Shown here in pieces: positions 1-8,323 of a stretch of 36,479 nt of DNA (the first letter of the stretch is position 1; the number at the start of each line of letters is the position of its first letter). The DNA is from Opitutaceae bacterium (GTDB lineage Bacteria; Verrucomicrobiota; Verrucomicrobiia; Opitutales; Opitutaceae): positions 1-36,479 of the forward strand of contig JAIXQE010000119.1 in assembly GCA_027485815.1 (NCBI GenBank). Direction: 5' to 3'. The notes beneath the pieces are model-generated. The model saw only the letters and a list, made by a program, of their open reading frames with translations, was not told where the DNA came from and searched no databases. The translations under genes and the position numbers were made by a program.

Positions 1-804
1 ATCGTGGCGGAATGCCGGAGCTTGGCGGAACGGGGCGTGCGCGAGGTGACTTTGCTGGGGCAGATCGTGACCAGCTATGGGCGCCGGGATTACGGGCGGC
101 CGGGCGGGATGAGCCCGTTCGTTCAGCTGCTGGAGCAGGTGCACGCGCTGCCGGGCATCCAACGGATCCGGTTCACATCCCCCCACCCGCTCGGGTTCCG
201 CGAGGATCTCGTGGCGGCCTACGCGCGCCTGCCGAAGCTGTGCGCACACACCCACCTGCCGCTGCAGAGCGGAAGCGACCGCATCCTGCGCGCGATGAAC
301 CGGCCCTACACCGCCGCCCGGTACCGCGCCCTCGTCGGGGCGCTGCGCGCGGCGCGGCCCGGCCTGCACCTCTCGACCGACGTCATCGTGGGCTTCCCGG
401 GCGAGACGGAGGAGGACTTCGCGGCGACGCGGGCGCTGTTCGCGGAGTGCGACTTCGACATGGCCTACGTCTTCAAGTACAGCCCGCGCTCCGGCACCCC
501 CGCGACGGACTTGCCCGGGCAGGTGGACGAGGCGGTGAAGGAGGCGCGCAACCAGGAGCTGCTGGCGCTGCTGCGGGAGAACTCCCTGCGCCGCACCGCC
601 GCCCTCGTCGGCTCCGTGGAGGAGGTGCTGGTGGAGGGGCGGGATCCGTCCGGCGCGCGGTTCACCGGACGCACCGGCGGCAACCGCGTGTGCATCTTCG
701 ACGCGCATCCGCGCCTCGTGGGCGAGCTCGTGCCGCTCCGGATCGAGCGGGCCTCCGTCAGCACCCTCTACGGCGAACTCGTCCCCGCCGGCGCCGCCGC
801 CTGA
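1..804 (+). CDS. miaB: tRNA-2-methylthio-N6-dimethylallyladenosine synthase (MiaB), 3' part
   Basis: Radical-SAM methylthiotransferase that adds a methylthio group to N6-isopentenyl-adenosine 37 of tRNAs. The reading frame is open from the first base, so the N-terminal UPF0004 domain and the CxxxCxxC cluster lie outside the window. What remains is the second half of the radical-SAM barrel (GVREVTLLGQ near the left edge, LPLQSGSDRILRAMNR, STDVIVGFPGETEEDF) and a C-terminal TRAM domain (about the last 65 residues, ending STLYGELV). MiaB proteins usually carry LLGQNVNSYG where this one has LLGQIVTSYG, a small departure. The gene appears to lead a short run with the membrane-protein gene 13 bases downstream and gmk. 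MiaB is preferred over MtaB or RimO because of the LLGQ segment and the TRAM ending. The internal GTG at position 4 is not a credible start. Confidence 0.93.
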   Translation: MVAECRSLAERGVREVTLLGQIVTSYGRRDYGRPGGMSPFVQLLEQVHALPGIQRIRFTSPHPLGFREDLVAAYARLPKLCAHTHLPLQSGSDRILRAMNRPYTAARYRALVGALRAARPGLHLSTDVIVGFPGETEEDFAATRALFAECDFDMAYVFKYSPRSGTPATDLPGQVDEAVKEARNQELLALLRENSLRRTAALVGSVEEVLVEGRDPSGARFTGRTGGNRVCIFDAHPRLVGELVPLRIERASVSTLYGELVPAGAAA

Positions 805-817
805 ACCCATTTTCCCG

Positions 818-1357
818 ATGTCCCTGACCGCCGCCACCTTGGTGACCGCCCTGCTCCTGCTGCTCCTCGGCGTGCCGCTGCTGCTGCCGCTGCCGGGCTG
901 GGGCGCCGTGCTGCGGTCGTTCCCGCGCTCGCGGGCCGCCGCCTACGTCGTGTTCACCGCGGGGGCCGCGTGGTTCCTGTACGAGCTCTGGCACCTGTCG
1001 CCGGCGGACTTCGGCGAGTACCGGCACTACCTGTTCGCCGGGTTCCTCCTGGTGACGGTCCTGTCGTTCAAGTACGTGCCCGACTTCCTCGCCGTCCGCG
1101 GCCTGTGCGCGCTGATTTTGATGGGCGCGATGCCGCTGCTGGACGCCGGGTTCATGAACTTCACCCACGGGCGGATCGTGCTCTACAAGATCGCGATCTA
1201 CGCCGGCATCGCGGCGGCGATCTGGCTCGGGGCGCAGCCGTGGCGCCTGCGCGACTTCCTCGCGTGGCTCTTCGCTCGTCCGGGTCGCGCCCGCGTGCTC
1301 GGCGGCGGGCTGACCGCGTACGGCGTGCTGCTCGCCGGAGTGGCGTTCACCTATTGA
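818..1357 (+). CDS. Small multi-pass membrane protein of unknown function
   Basis: A 179-residue, very hydrophobic protein that I do not assign to a family. Five to six membrane segments are visible, near residues 5-27, 38-58, 67-88, 92-110, 118-138 and 157-178, with short charged loops such as RSFPRSR and RPGRARV. No catalytic or metal motif stands out. The ATG lies 13 bases after the miaB stop, and the stop is 5 bases before the gmk start, so it is probably co-transcribed with both. It may be an inner-membrane protein peculiar to this lineage; nothing in the sequence gives its substrate. Confidence 0.8.
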   Translation: MSLTAATLVTALLLLLLGVPLLLPLPGWGAVLRSFPRSRAAAYVVFTAGAAWFLYELWHLSPADFGEYRHYLFAGFLLVTVLSFKYVPDFLAVRGLCALILMGAMPLLDAGFMNFTHGRIVLYKIAIYAGIAAAIWLGAQPWRLRDFLAWLFARPGRARVLGGGLTAYGVLLAGVAFTY

Positions 1358-1362
1358 GGGCG

Positions 1363-1965
1363 ATGGCCGCGCACCCCCTGCTGCTCGTCCTCGCCGGCCC
1401 CGCGGGCTCCGGCAAGTCCACCCTCTGCGACCGCCTCCGCCGCGAGCGGCCGGAGTTCGACCGCGTGATCACGACCACCACCCGCGCGCCCCGCCCGGGC
1501 GAGGTGGACGGCGTGCATTACCACTTCCTGGGCGCGGGGGAGTTCCGCCGGCGGCTCGCGGCGGGCGAGTTCCTGGAGTGGGCGCAGGTCCACGGCGACC
1601 ACGAGGACCGCCTCTACGGCACCCTACGGGCGAGCGTGCTCGGGCCCCTCGCGGCGGGGCGCGACCTCGTCATCAACGTGGACGTGCAGGGCGTGGAGAA
1701 CCTGCGGCGGGCGGCGCGCGCGGAGCCGCTGCTGGCGCGCGCGCTCACCACGGTGTTCTTGATCGTGGACCCGGCGGAGCTGGCGGCGCGGATGCGGGCG
1801 CGGGCGGGGGACCACGAGGCGGAGATTGCGCGGCGGCTGGCGACGGCGGAGGCGGAACTCCGCGCGGCCCCGGGCTTCGATCACCGGATCCACAGCCGGA
1901 GCCGGGACGAGGATTTCGCGGCGCTGCTGCACCTGATCGGCACTGCCCGCGCCGCCCGGACCTGA
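1363..1965 (+). CDS. gmk: Guanylate kinase, divergent
   Basis: ATP-dependent phosphorylation of GMP to GDP in the cytoplasm. The 200-residue protein has the P-loop AGPAGSGKST near its start, the GMP-binding TTTTRAPRPGEVDGVHYHF segment and the DVQGVENLR motif that replaces the usual DxQG. Two departures from the family are visible. Four extra residues (roughly HEDR) sit between VHGD and LYGT, where most members read GNYYGT. The C-terminal VNDD-type segment that normally contacts nucleotide reads IHSRSRDED. The start was set at the ATG six bases after the upstream stop, preceded by GAGGG, because the open frame extends further upstream only through the membrane-protein gene. It is either the housekeeping gmk of this lineage or a divergent paralogue. 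Confidence 0.85.
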   Translation: MAAHPLLLVLAGPAGSGKSTLCDRLRRERPEFDRVITTTTRAPRPGEVDGVHYHFLGAGEFRRRLAAGEFLEWAQVHGDHEDRLYGTLRASVLGPLAAGRDLVINVDVQGVENLRRAARAEPLLARALTTVFLIVDPAELAARMRARAGDHEAEIARRLATAEAELRAAPGFDHRIHSRSRDEDFAALLHLIGTARAART

Positions 1966-1972
1966 GTCCGGC

Positions 1973-1988
1973 TGAGCCATCCGGCTCA
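1973..1988. terminator. Possible bidirectional stem between gmk and nadB
   Basis: TGAGCC and GGCTCA pair as a six-base stem around an ATCC loop in the 20-base gap between two convergent stop codons; the right arm overlaps the nadB stop. There is no T-tract, so this is only a weak candidate for an intrinsic terminator. Confidence 0.3.
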
Positions 1989-3539
1989 CTCCTCCGCGAT
2001 GACGTGGTGGCAGCCGCGGCTGCGCGGGTTGAGGGCCGCCGCGTGCACCACGAGCAACGCAGTCTGGACCGCGTTACGGAGCTCGATCAACTCCCGGGAA
2101 AGGCGGCAGTCGCGGTAGAAGCCTTGGATCTCCTCGCGCAGCTCGAGCAAGATCCGGCGCGCCCGCGCGAGGCGGCGCGGTGAGCGCACGATCCCGGCGT
2201 AGTTCCACATCGTGTTGCGCAGGAGCTCGAGATCCTGGCGGATGAGCGTCGGGTCGGCCGGCCGGTCGGCGCCGCACCACGCGCGCGGCCGGGGCAACGG
2301 TCCGACCTCGCCCGCCAATTCCGCCACGGCGGCGGCCGCGGCGGCCCGCGCCCCGACCAGACACTCGAGCAGGGAGGTGCTCGCGAGTCGGTTGGCGCCG
2401 TGCAGGCCGGTGCAGGCCGTCTCGCCGATCGCGCTCAGGTTCCGCACGTTGGTGCGTCCCGCCAGGTCCGTGTGCACGCCGCCGCAGGAGAAATGGGCCG
2501 CGGGCACGACGGGAATGGGGCCCCGGTCGACGTCGACCCCGTGGGCCGCGCAGCGGGCCGCCACCGTGGGGAAGCGTTCCCGGACGAAGCCCGGACGGAA
2601 CGCCCCCAGGTCGAGGTAGGCGCACGGTTCCCCGCTGGCCGCCAGCTCCAGGTGAATGGCGCGGGCCACCACATCGCGCGGCGCCAGCGAACCCGCGGGA
2701 TGCGCGCGGTCGACGAACCGCTCGCCGCGGGCATTGACGATCACGGCCCCCTCACCGCGCAGGGCCTCGGTGACCAGAAAACCCGGCGCGTTCGGGCGGT
2801 GGAAGGCGGTCGGATGAAACTGGACGTACTCGAGGTCGATCAGCCGCGCCCCGACGCGGTACGCCATCGCCACGCCATGGCCCACGCTCCCGGGCTGGTT
2901 GGTCGAATGGAGGAAAATCTGCCCCAGGCCACCCGAGGCGAGAATCGTGCGGCGGGCCACGATCGCCCGCACGACGCCCGTCGCGGTATCCAGCACGTAG
3001 GCTCCGAAGCAGGTCAGCGGGGCGTAGCGCTCGGCCACCAGGTCGGTGCTGTGGGACAGGGTCAGCAGGTCCACGGCCACCCAGCCGCCCCGTCGGGTGA
3101 TGCCGGGCGTGGTGTCCACGCGCGCGGCGACCGCGGCGAGGATGGCGTGCCCGGTGAGGTCCTTGGCGTGGAGGATGCGCCGCGCGCTGTGGCCGCCCTC
3201 CCGGGCGAGCTCGAGGGCGCCGGCGGCGTCGCGATCGAAGGCGATGCCGAGTTCGTCGAGCAGCAGCTCCTTCACCGCCGCGGGCCCCTCGCGGACCAGT
3301 TGCTCCACCGCGGCCGGGTTCGCGGTGCCGTCGCTGGCGGCCACGATGTCCGCCCGCAGCCGGGCCGGATCGCCGGGTTCGTAGATGATGCCGCCCTGGG
3401 CCCAGTCGCTGTTCGCCACCAACGGGCCGTCGAGCGCGAGCAATTCCACCCGCCGGCCCGCGCGGGCGGCGTGGAGGGCGTAGGCCGCGCCGGCCAGGCC
3501 GGCGCCGATCACGAGGCAGTCGGTTTCGATGATCTCCAT
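1986..3539 (-). CDS. nadB: L-aspartate oxidase
   Basis: FAD enzyme that oxidises L-aspartate to iminoaspartate, the first step of de novo NAD synthesis. The 517-residue length is normal for the family. Visible motifs are the N-terminal Rossmann GAGLAGAAYAL, the flavin-linked SDWAQGGI, the substrate-side EYVQFHPTAF and TEALRGEGA, and HFSCGGVHTD followed by GLHGANRLASTSLLECLV. A helical C-terminal domain follows, with R-rich WNYAGIVRS. These features separate it from succinate dehydrogenase flavoproteins, which carry different active-site spacing and come with iron-sulfur partner genes. It is the last gene of nadA-nadC-nadB, starting 10 bases after nadC ends. Confidence 0.96.
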   Translation of the reverse strand: MEIIETDCLVIGAGLAGAAYALHAARAGRRVELLALDGPLVANSDWAQGGIIYEPGDPARLRADIVAASDGTANPAAVEQLVREGPAAVKELLLDELGIAFDRDAAGALELAREGGHSARRILHAKDLTGHAILAAVAARVDTTPGITRRGGWVAVDLLTLSHSTDLVAERYAPLTCFGAYVLDTATGVVRAIVARRTILASGGLGQIFLHSTNQPGSVGHGVAMAYRVGARLIDLEYVQFHPTAFHRPNAPGFLVTEALRGEGAVIVNARGERFVDRAHPAGSLAPRDVVARAIHLELAASGEPCAYLDLGAFRPGFVRERFPTVAARCAAHGVDVDRGPIPVVPAAHFSCGGVHTDLAGRTNVRNLSAIGETACTGLHGANRLASTSLLECLVGARAAAAAAVAELAGEVGPLPRPRAWCGADRPADPTLIRQDLELLRNTMWNYAGIVRSPRRLARARRILLELREEIQGFYRDCRLSRELIELRNAVQTALLVVHAAALNPRSRGCHHVIAEE

Positions 3540-3549
3540 CGCCGTGGCC

Positions 3550-4398
3550 TCAGGCGGCGGGTCCCCGCGGAGGGACCGTCAGGCTCAGGTCGGCCGCCGG
3601 GGCCGAGTGCGTGAGCGCCCCGACGCTGATCACGTCGACCCCGGGCAGGGCGTAGGCGCGCAGCGTCTCGCGGCGGACGCCCCCGGAGACCTCGACGCGG
3701 GCGCGCCCGGCGATGAGGGCCGCGGCGGCGCGCACCCGGTCCGGCGGGAAATTGTCGAGCAGGATCACCTCCGCCCCCGCGGCGAGGGCCGCACGCACGC
3801 CCGCGAGGGTCGTGACCTCGACCTCGATCCGGGAAAGGTGGGGCGCGGCGGCGCGGGCCCGGGCCACCGCGCGGCGCAGGGAACCCGCGGCGGCGAGGTG
3901 GTTGTCCTTGATCAACACGTGCTCGCCGAGCGAGGAGCGGTGGTTGGCGCCGCCGCCGCAGCGGACCGCGTGCTTCTCGAGCGCCCGCCAGCCCGGCGTC
4001 GTCTTGCGGGTGTCGACGAGGCGCACCCCGGTGCCCTCGAGGAGGTCCACGTGGGCCCGGACGTGCGTCGCGATGCCGGAGAGGCGCTGGAGGAAGTTGA
4101 GGGCGGTGCGCTCGGCGGCCAGCAGGGCGGCGGTGGGGCCGGCGACCTCAAGCACCCGGTCGCCGGAACGGAGGCGATCGCCGTCGGCGGCGCGCAGGCG
4201 GACGCGCAGCGCGGGGTCGACGCGGGCGAAGACGCGGGCGGCGATGTCCACGCCGCAGACGACGAGGTCCTGCCGCGCCTCGATCCAGCCGCGGCTGCGG
4301 TGGCTGGGAGGAAACAGGGCGCGGCTGGTGAGGTCGCCGAGGCCCAGGTCCTCCTCGAGGGCGAGGTCGATCAGCAGTTCGGTGCGGGGGGTGAGCAT
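3550..4398 (-). CDS. nadC: Nicotinate-nucleotide pyrophosphorylase (carboxylating)
   Basis: Converts quinolinate and PRPP into nicotinate mononucleotide with release of CO2, joining the NadA/NadB product to the NAD pathway. The 282-residue protein shows the family signatures ERTALNFLQRLSGIAT, VDTRKTTPGWRALEKHAVRCGGG, HRSSLGEHVLIKDNHL, a lysine-aspartate binding loop, LLDNFPPDRVR and the C-terminal VEVSGGVRRETL and GVDVISVGALTHSAPA. The order nadA, nadC, nadB with 10-base gaps points to a single transcript. The ATG at 4398 gives the expected N-terminus (about 20 residues before the LGLGDLTS segment). Confidence 0.97.
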   Translation of the reverse strand: MLTPRTELLIDLALEEDLGLGDLTSRALFPPSHRSRGWIEARQDLVVCGVDIAARVFARVDPALRVRLRAADGDRLRSGDRVLEVAGPTAALLAAERTALNFLQRLSGIATHVRAHVDLLEGTGVRLVDTRKTTPGWRALEKHAVRCGGGANHRSSLGEHVLIKDNHLAAAGSLRRAVARARAAAPHLSRIEVEVTTLAGVRAALAAGAEVILLDNFPPDRVRAAAALIAGRARVEVSGGVRRETLRAYALPGVDVISVGALTHSAPAADLSLTVPPRGPAA

Positions 4399-4408
4399 CG
4401 GGGCGGGA

Positions 4409-5452
4409 TCAGTCGGCGGGCGAGAGTTCGAACATCCGGTCCAGGCAGCGGGCGGCGCGGAGCCGCACGTCTTCCGGCACCTCGACGATCTGCTCCGGCC
4501 GCGGGGCGCGGAGCAGGTCGCGGAGCTTCTCGAGGGAGTTGAGCTTCATGTAGGGGCAGAGGCGGCAGCCCCCGATGAAGCGGCGGGCGGGTTCCTCGGA
4601 CTGCAGGCGCCCGACGAGGCCGCACTCGGTGAGCAGCAGGTAGTACGGCGCGGGCGTGGCGCGCACGTAGCGCATCATCGCGCCGGTGCTGCCGGTGAAG
4701 TCGGCGGCGGCGACCACCTCCGGGGTGCACTCGGGGTGCACGACCACGCGGAGCCCGGGGAACTGCGCGCGGGCGGCCGCGATGTCCGCCGGCGTGAACT
4801 GCTCGTGCACCATGCAGGTGCCGTCCGAGGTGATGATCTCCTTGTCGACCCCCTGGCGGCGCAGCTCGTCGCGGACGTTCGCGCCCATCAGGCGGTCCGG
4901 CACGAAGATCACCCGCCGCTCGGGCAGGGCGGCGATGATCGCGTGGACGTTGCCGGAGGTCACGCAGACGTCGGACTCAGCCTTCACTCCGGCCGTGCTG
5001 TTGATGTAGCAGACGACGGCGGCATCGGGAAAGGCGGCGCGCAGGCGGCGGACCTCCGCGGGCGTGATCGAGTCGGCGAGGGAGCAGCCGGAGGCGGGAT
5101 CGGGGACCAGCACGCGGGCGGACGGGGAGAGGATCTTGGCCGTCTCGGCCATGAAGACGACCCCGGCGAAGACGATCTCGGGGGCGCGGGCCTCGCGGGC
5201 GCGCAGGCTGAGGAAGTAGGAGTCGCCGCGGTGGTCGGCGACCCCGTAGATGATCTCGGGCTCGACGTAGGAATGGGCGAGGAGGACGGCGCCGCGCTCG
5301 CGCTTGCGGGCGTTGATCTCGAGCGTGAGCGGGGCGATCTCGTGGCAGCGTGCGAGATCCCACGGCCGCGCGCCCGGGTTGCAGTCGACGGAAAGGAGGG
5401 CCCGGAACAGGCGTTCGGCCTCGGCGGTGATGGCGGCGGCGGAAAAATGCAT
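4409..5452 (-). CDS. nadA: Quinolinate synthase
   Basis: [4Fe-4S] enzyme that condenses iminoaspartate with dihydroxyacetone phosphate to quinolinate. The 347-residue protein has all three cluster cysteine contexts expected of NadA: GCSLAD, HPEC and CRLCPYM. It also has the substrate motifs [40 protein letters not shown] and [11 protein letters not shown]. It is the promoter-proximal gene of the nad operon and is divergent from pdxH, so two cofactor pathways share one upstream region. A TTGAAA hexamer begins 40 bases upstream of the ATG and a 15-base palindrome abuts the start. Confidence 0.97.
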   Translation of the reverse strand: MHFSAAAITAEAERLFRALLSVDCNPGARPWDLARCHEIAPLTLEINARKRERGAVLLAHSYVEPEIIYGVADHRGDSYFLSLRAREARAPEIVFAGVVFMAETAKILSPSARVLVPDPASGCSLADSITPAEVRRLRAAFPDAAVVCYINSTAGVKAESDVCVTSGNVHAIIAALPERRVIFVPDRLMGANVRDELRRQGVDKEIITSDGTCMVHEQFTPADIAAARAQFPGLRVVVHPECTPEVVAAADFTGSTGAMMRYVRATPAPYYLLLTECGLVGRLQSEEPARRFIGGCRLCPYMKLNSLEKLRDLLRAPRPEQIVEVPEDVRLRAARCLDRMFELSPAD

Positions 5453-5453
5453 C

Positions 5454-5492
5454 AGCTTCGCCGAAGCTCGGGGTGATCCGGGCGCGTTTCAA
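5454..5492 (-). promoter_or_regulatory. nadA upstream region: palindrome and possible -35 element
   Basis: Directly before the nadA ATG, bases 5454-5468 read AGCTTCGCCGAAGCT, a near-perfect palindrome with 7-base arms around one base. Reading toward nadA, TTGAAA lies at 5492-5487, 40 bases before the start codon. The palindrome would fall over the transcription start or ribosome-binding region, so it could be an operator or an mRNA hairpin. It does not match an NAD-repressor operator that I can recall. The pairing is seen in the sequence; the regulatory role is inferred. Confidence 0.3.
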
Positions 5493-5512
5493 GCCCGCGG
5501 GCATGTTGCCTT

Positions 5513-5518
5513 TTGACA
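5513..5518 (+). promoter_or_regulatory. Possible -35 hexamer of pdxH
   Basis: TTGACA starts exactly 35 bases before the GTG chosen as the pdxH start. No good -10 hexamer is visible. If it works as a promoter, transcription would begin at or very near the start codon, making the message leaderless. Confidence 0.35.
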
Positions 5519-5547
5519 GCGCGCACCGGCGGGACCACGGTCGCGCC

Positions 5548-6183
5548 GTGACTCTCGCCGACCTCCGGAAGGAATACTCGCTCGCTGGCCTCGCCGAGGC
5601 GGACCTCGCCCGCGAACCGTTCCGCCAGTTTGAGAAATGGTTCCAGGAAGCGGAGGCGGCGAAGCTGCCCGAGCCCAACGCGATGCTGCTGGCGACCGCC
5701 GGCGCCGACGGTCGGCCCTCGGCGCGGACCGTGCTCCTCAAGGGCCTCGATGGGCGGGGGTTCGTTTTCTACACGAATTACGAGAGCCGCAAGGGGCGGG
5801 AGCTCGCCACGAACCCGCGGGCCACTCTGGTGTTCCCGTGGTTCCCGATCGAGCGTCAGGTGATCATCGAGGGCGCGGTGACCAAGGTGGCGCGCGAGGA
5901 GAGCGAGGCCTACTTCGCCACCCGCCCCCGCGCCAGCCAGCTCGCCGCCTGGGTCTCGCAGCAGAGCGCCCTGGTGCCCGCGCGCAGCGTGCTCGAGGAA
6001 GGCTACAAGGCCGTCGAGCGGCGGCACGAGGGGCAGGCGGTGCCGATGCCGCCGCACTGGGGCGGCTGGCGCGTGGTGCCGGAGACCGTGGAATTCTGGC
6101 AGGGCCGCCGCAGCCGTCTGCACGACCGCCTCCGCTACCGCCGGCAGCAGGACGGTTGGACGGTGGAACGCCTCGCGCCCTGA
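5548..6183 (+). CDS. pdxH: Pyridoxamine 5'-phosphate oxidase
   Basis: FMN enzyme that oxidises pyridoxine or pyridoxamine 5'-phosphate to pyridoxal 5'-phosphate. From the GTG at 5548 the protein has 211 residues, the usual length, and begins [18 protein letters not shown] as the family normally does. In-frame alternatives at 5473 (ATG-like) and 5503 would add a poorly conserved extension. Motifs include [57 protein letters not shown] and the C-terminal [18 protein letters not shown] with [10 protein letters not shown] and the closing VERLAP. It is divergent from the nad operon and followed after 10 bases by sixA. Confidence 0.94.
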   Translation: MTLADLRKEYSLAGLAEADLAREPFRQFEKWFQEAEAAKLPEPNAMLLATAGADGRPSARTVLLKGLDGRGFVFYTNYESRKGRELATNPRATLVFPWFPIERQVIIEGAVTKVAREESEAYFATRPRASQLAAWVSQQSALVPARSVLEEGYKAVERRHEGQAVPMPPHWGGWRVVPETVEFWQGRRSRLHDRLRYRRQQDGWTVERLAP

Positions 6184-6193
6184 AGTACCGGCG

Positions 6194-6655
6194 ATGGAGC
6201 TGCACCTGATCCGCCACGCCCACGCGGAGGATACCGTGCCGGACGAGGCCCGCCGGCTGAGCCCGCGCGGCCGCCGGCAGGCCCGCGCCCTCGCCCGGCG
6301 GCTTCGCGCCACCGGCGAGTTCGCCCCCGCCGAAATCTGGCACAGCACCCTGCGCCGCGCCCGGGAAACCGCGGCGCTGCTTGCCCCTGCGGCGCACGGC
6401 GCACCCCTCCGGGAACAGACGGGCCTCGCCCCGGAGGACGACCCCGCCGCCGTCGCCCGGCGACTGGCCCGCACGCGGGGGCCGGTCGCGCTCGTCGGCC
6501 ACGAGCCGCAGCTCTCGGCCCTCGCCTCCCAACTCGTGACCGGCACGGCGGACCCCGTCGTGTTCCACGTGCGCAAGGCCTCCGCGCTCGCCCTGACCCG
6601 CGTCGGGCGGCGCTGGGTGGTGCGCTGGTTCCTGCCGCCGGAGGTGGGCCGATGA
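6194..6655 (+). CDS. sixA: SixA-type phosphohistidine phosphatase
   Basis: Small histidine-phosphatase-superfamily protein of 153 residues. The catalytic LIRHAHAED lies at the N-terminus, arginine-rich RARETAALL in the middle, and the second catalytic histidine in ALVGHEPQLSALA. Lack of extra insertions fits the SixA subgroup, which removes phosphate from histidines of phosphotransfer proteins (HPt domains, or NPr of the nitrogen PTS in E. coli). Which phosphohistidine protein it serves here is unknown, although a lone HPr gene lies at 16948. It follows pdxH by 10 bases, and its stop overlaps the start of the next gene by four bases, so translation is probably coupled. Confidence 0.88.
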   Translation: MELHLIRHAHAEDTVPDEARRLSPRGRRQARALARRLRATGEFAPAEIWHSTLRRARETAALLAPAAHGAPLREQTGLAPEDDPAAVARRLARTRGPVALVGHEPQLSALASQLVTGTADPVVFHVRKASALALTRVGRRWVVRWFLPPEVGR

Positions 6656-7578
6656 AGCTCTTCCTCACCGGGGCCTCAGGGCTCGTCGGAGCCGCCTTCG
6701 CCCAGGCCGCCGAACGTCGGGGCCACCACGTCATCGGCACCACGCACCGGTACGCGGACCCCGTCCCGGGGCTCCGGACGCGGCTATCCGTGGATCTGTC
6801 CGATCCCGCGGCGGTCACCGCTCTCGTCCTGGAGCACTTTCCCGACGCGATCGTGAACTGCGCGGCGGTTTCCGCGCCTGACGAGTGCGACCGGCAGCCG
6901 GCGTTGGCGCAGGCGTTGAACGTCGACCTGCCGGCGCAGCTCGCGCGGCTGGCCCACCACCTCAGCGCGCGGTTCGTGCACATCTCCTCGGAACAGGTCT
7001 TCCCCGGCACTTCCGCGGGAGCGTACGCCGCGGGGGATCCGCCGGAACCGATCAACCTCTACGGCCGGCAGAAGCTCGCCTCCGAGCAGGCCGTGGCGGC
7101 GGCCGCGGCGGAGTTCGCGGTCACCGTGCGTGCGCCGCTGCTGCTGGGCAACAGCCCGGGGGGCGGACGCAGCCTGCACGAGCGGCTGTTCGCCGACTGG
7201 GCGGCGGGCCGCACGCCGCGGCTGTTCACGGACGAGTTCCGGCAGCCCTGCACGGCGGACAATCTGGCGGAGGTGCTGGTGGAATTGTGTGAGCGCCGCG
7301 ACGTGCGGGGCGTCTGCCACTGGGCGGGGACGGACCTCGTCTCCCGGCTGGAGCTGGCGGAGCGCGTTCGCGCGCACTTCAAGCTGACCCCGCAGCAGGC
7401 GCCGCTCGCCGGGACCACCCGCGCGGACCAGGCGGAGGCCGCGCGCCGCCGCCCCGCGCGATTGGAACTGGACCTGCGGCCGCTCGCGGGGCGGCTGCGG
7501 ACGCAGCCGGAACCCCTCGCCGCGGCCCTCGAAAGCTTGCACGTGCCTCCTGCGGCGCGGGCCTGGTACCTCGGCTGA
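6652..7578 (+). CDS. RmlD-like NAD(P)-dependent sugar-nucleotide reductase
   Basis: Extended short-chain dehydrogenase of 308 residues. The dinucleotide motif TGASGLVG lies at residues 6-13, VNCAAVSAPDECD resembles the VNxAAyTxVDkaE segment of dTDP-4-dehydrorhamnose reductases, HISSEQVFPG matches ST-D-VFdG, and the catalytic pair is Y137/K141 in LYGRQK. The C-terminal half binds the sugar nucleotide in RmlD. No other rhamnose genes (rmlA, B, C) are nearby, so the substrate is open; a role in a nucleotide sugar or in methionine adenosyltransferase-beta-like function cannot be excluded. The start overlaps sixA (ATGA) and is preceded by GGAGGTGGGCCG, one of the few clear ribosome-binding sites here. 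Confidence 0.82.
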   Translation: MKLFLTGASGLVGAAFAQAAERRGHHVIGTTHRYADPVPGLRTRLSVDLSDPAAVTALVLEHFPDAIVNCAAVSAPDECDRQPALAQALNVDLPAQLARLAHHLSARFVHISSEQVFPGTSAGAYAAGDPPEPINLYGRQKLASEQAVAAAAAEFAVTVRAPLLLGNSPGGGRSLHERLFADWAAGRTPRLFTDEFRQPCTADNLAEVLVELCERRDVRGVCHWAGTDLVSRLELAERVRAHFKLTPQQAPLAGTTRADQAEAARRRPARLELDLRPLAGRLRTQPEPLAAALESLHVPPAARAWYLG

Positions 7579-7581
7579 GCG

Positions 7582-8295
7582 ATGCGCCTCGATCTCCTCC
7601 CCTTCCGCACCGGCGGCGCCGCCGAGAACATGGCGGTCGATTTCCTGCTGTTGCAGCGGTATCCCGACGCCGCCGCGGCGCGTTTCCGGAACTACGGCTG
7701 GCACCGGCCCGCGTTCACCTTCGGATATTCGCAGGCGCTCGACTTCGTGCGCACCCAGCTGCCGGCGGGCGAGACGCCGGAACTCTGCCGCCGGGCGACC
7801 GGGGGGGGCGTGGTCGACCACCGCGAGGACTGGACCTTCGCGCTCGTCATCCCGCGCGGCCACCCGCTCGAGGACATGCGGGCGACCAAGAGTTACCGCG
7901 AGGTGCACGAGGCCCTGGCGGCGAGTCTGCGGGCGCAGGGCGTGCCCGCCGTGACCCAGGAGACGCGGGACCCGGCCGCGGACACCCCGGCGGGCGTGTG
8001 CTTCGAGCGGGCGGAGGTGCACGACGTGATCCATTCCGGCACCGGCGCGAAGATCGCGGGGGCGGCCCAGAAGCGGAACAAGCGCGGGTTGCTCTTCCAG
8101 GGTTCCGTGTGGCGGCCCGCGGCGGAGTCGGGCGGCGCGGTGGACTGGGAGCGTTTCACGGAGGACTTCACCGCCGCGCTCGCGATCCTGCTCGGCGCGG
8201 AGGCCGCGCGCGTGCCCTGGCCGGAGTTCGCCGAGGGCGAGGTCGAGGCGCTGACGGAGCAGTACGCGTCCCCCGAGTGGCACGCCCACCGCTGA
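7582..8295 (+). CDS. Lipoate-protein ligase A family protein
   Basis: A 237-residue member of the BPL/LplA/LipB cofactor-transferase fold. It shows RFRNYGWHRPAFTFGYSQ near the start, the RRATGGGVVDHREDWTFALV core (the conserved R-x-TGGG-x-V-xH signature) and the lysine-bearing GAKIAGAAQKRNKRGLLFQGSV. It probably attaches lipoyl or octanoyl groups to a lipoyl domain, or transfers a related acyl cofactor. It lacks the C-terminal accessory domain of E. coli LplA. The start follows the preceding stop by three bases in the arrangement TGA-GCG-ATG, the same junction seen before the DUF1643 gene, so it looks co-transcribed from pdxH. Confidence 0.82.
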   Translation: MRLDLLPFRTGGAAENMAVDFLLLQRYPDAAAARFRNYGWHRPAFTFGYSQALDFVRTQLPAGETPELCRRATGGGVVDHREDWTFALVIPRGHPLEDMRATKSYREVHEALAASLRAQGVPAVTQETRDPAADTPAGVCFERAEVHDVIHSGTGAKIAGAAQKRNKRGLLFQGSVWRPAAESGGAVDWERFTEDFTAALAILLGAEAARVPWPEFAEGEVEALTEQYASPEWHAHR

Positions 8296-8298
8296 GGT

Positions 8299-8316
8299 GC
8301 GGTGGGGAAGCACCGC
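8299..8316 (+). terminator. Possible hairpin after the lipoate-ligase gene
   Basis: GCGGTG and CACCGC pair perfectly around a GGGAAG loop four bases after the stop codon. A T-tract is missing, so termination is only suggested by position. Confidence 0.35.
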
Positions 8317-8323
8317 CTGCTCA

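Noticed and set aside
2400-4542. Long plus-strand open frames across nadB and nadC
   Set aside because: They are antisense to strongly recognised enzymes and show no motif or signal of their own.
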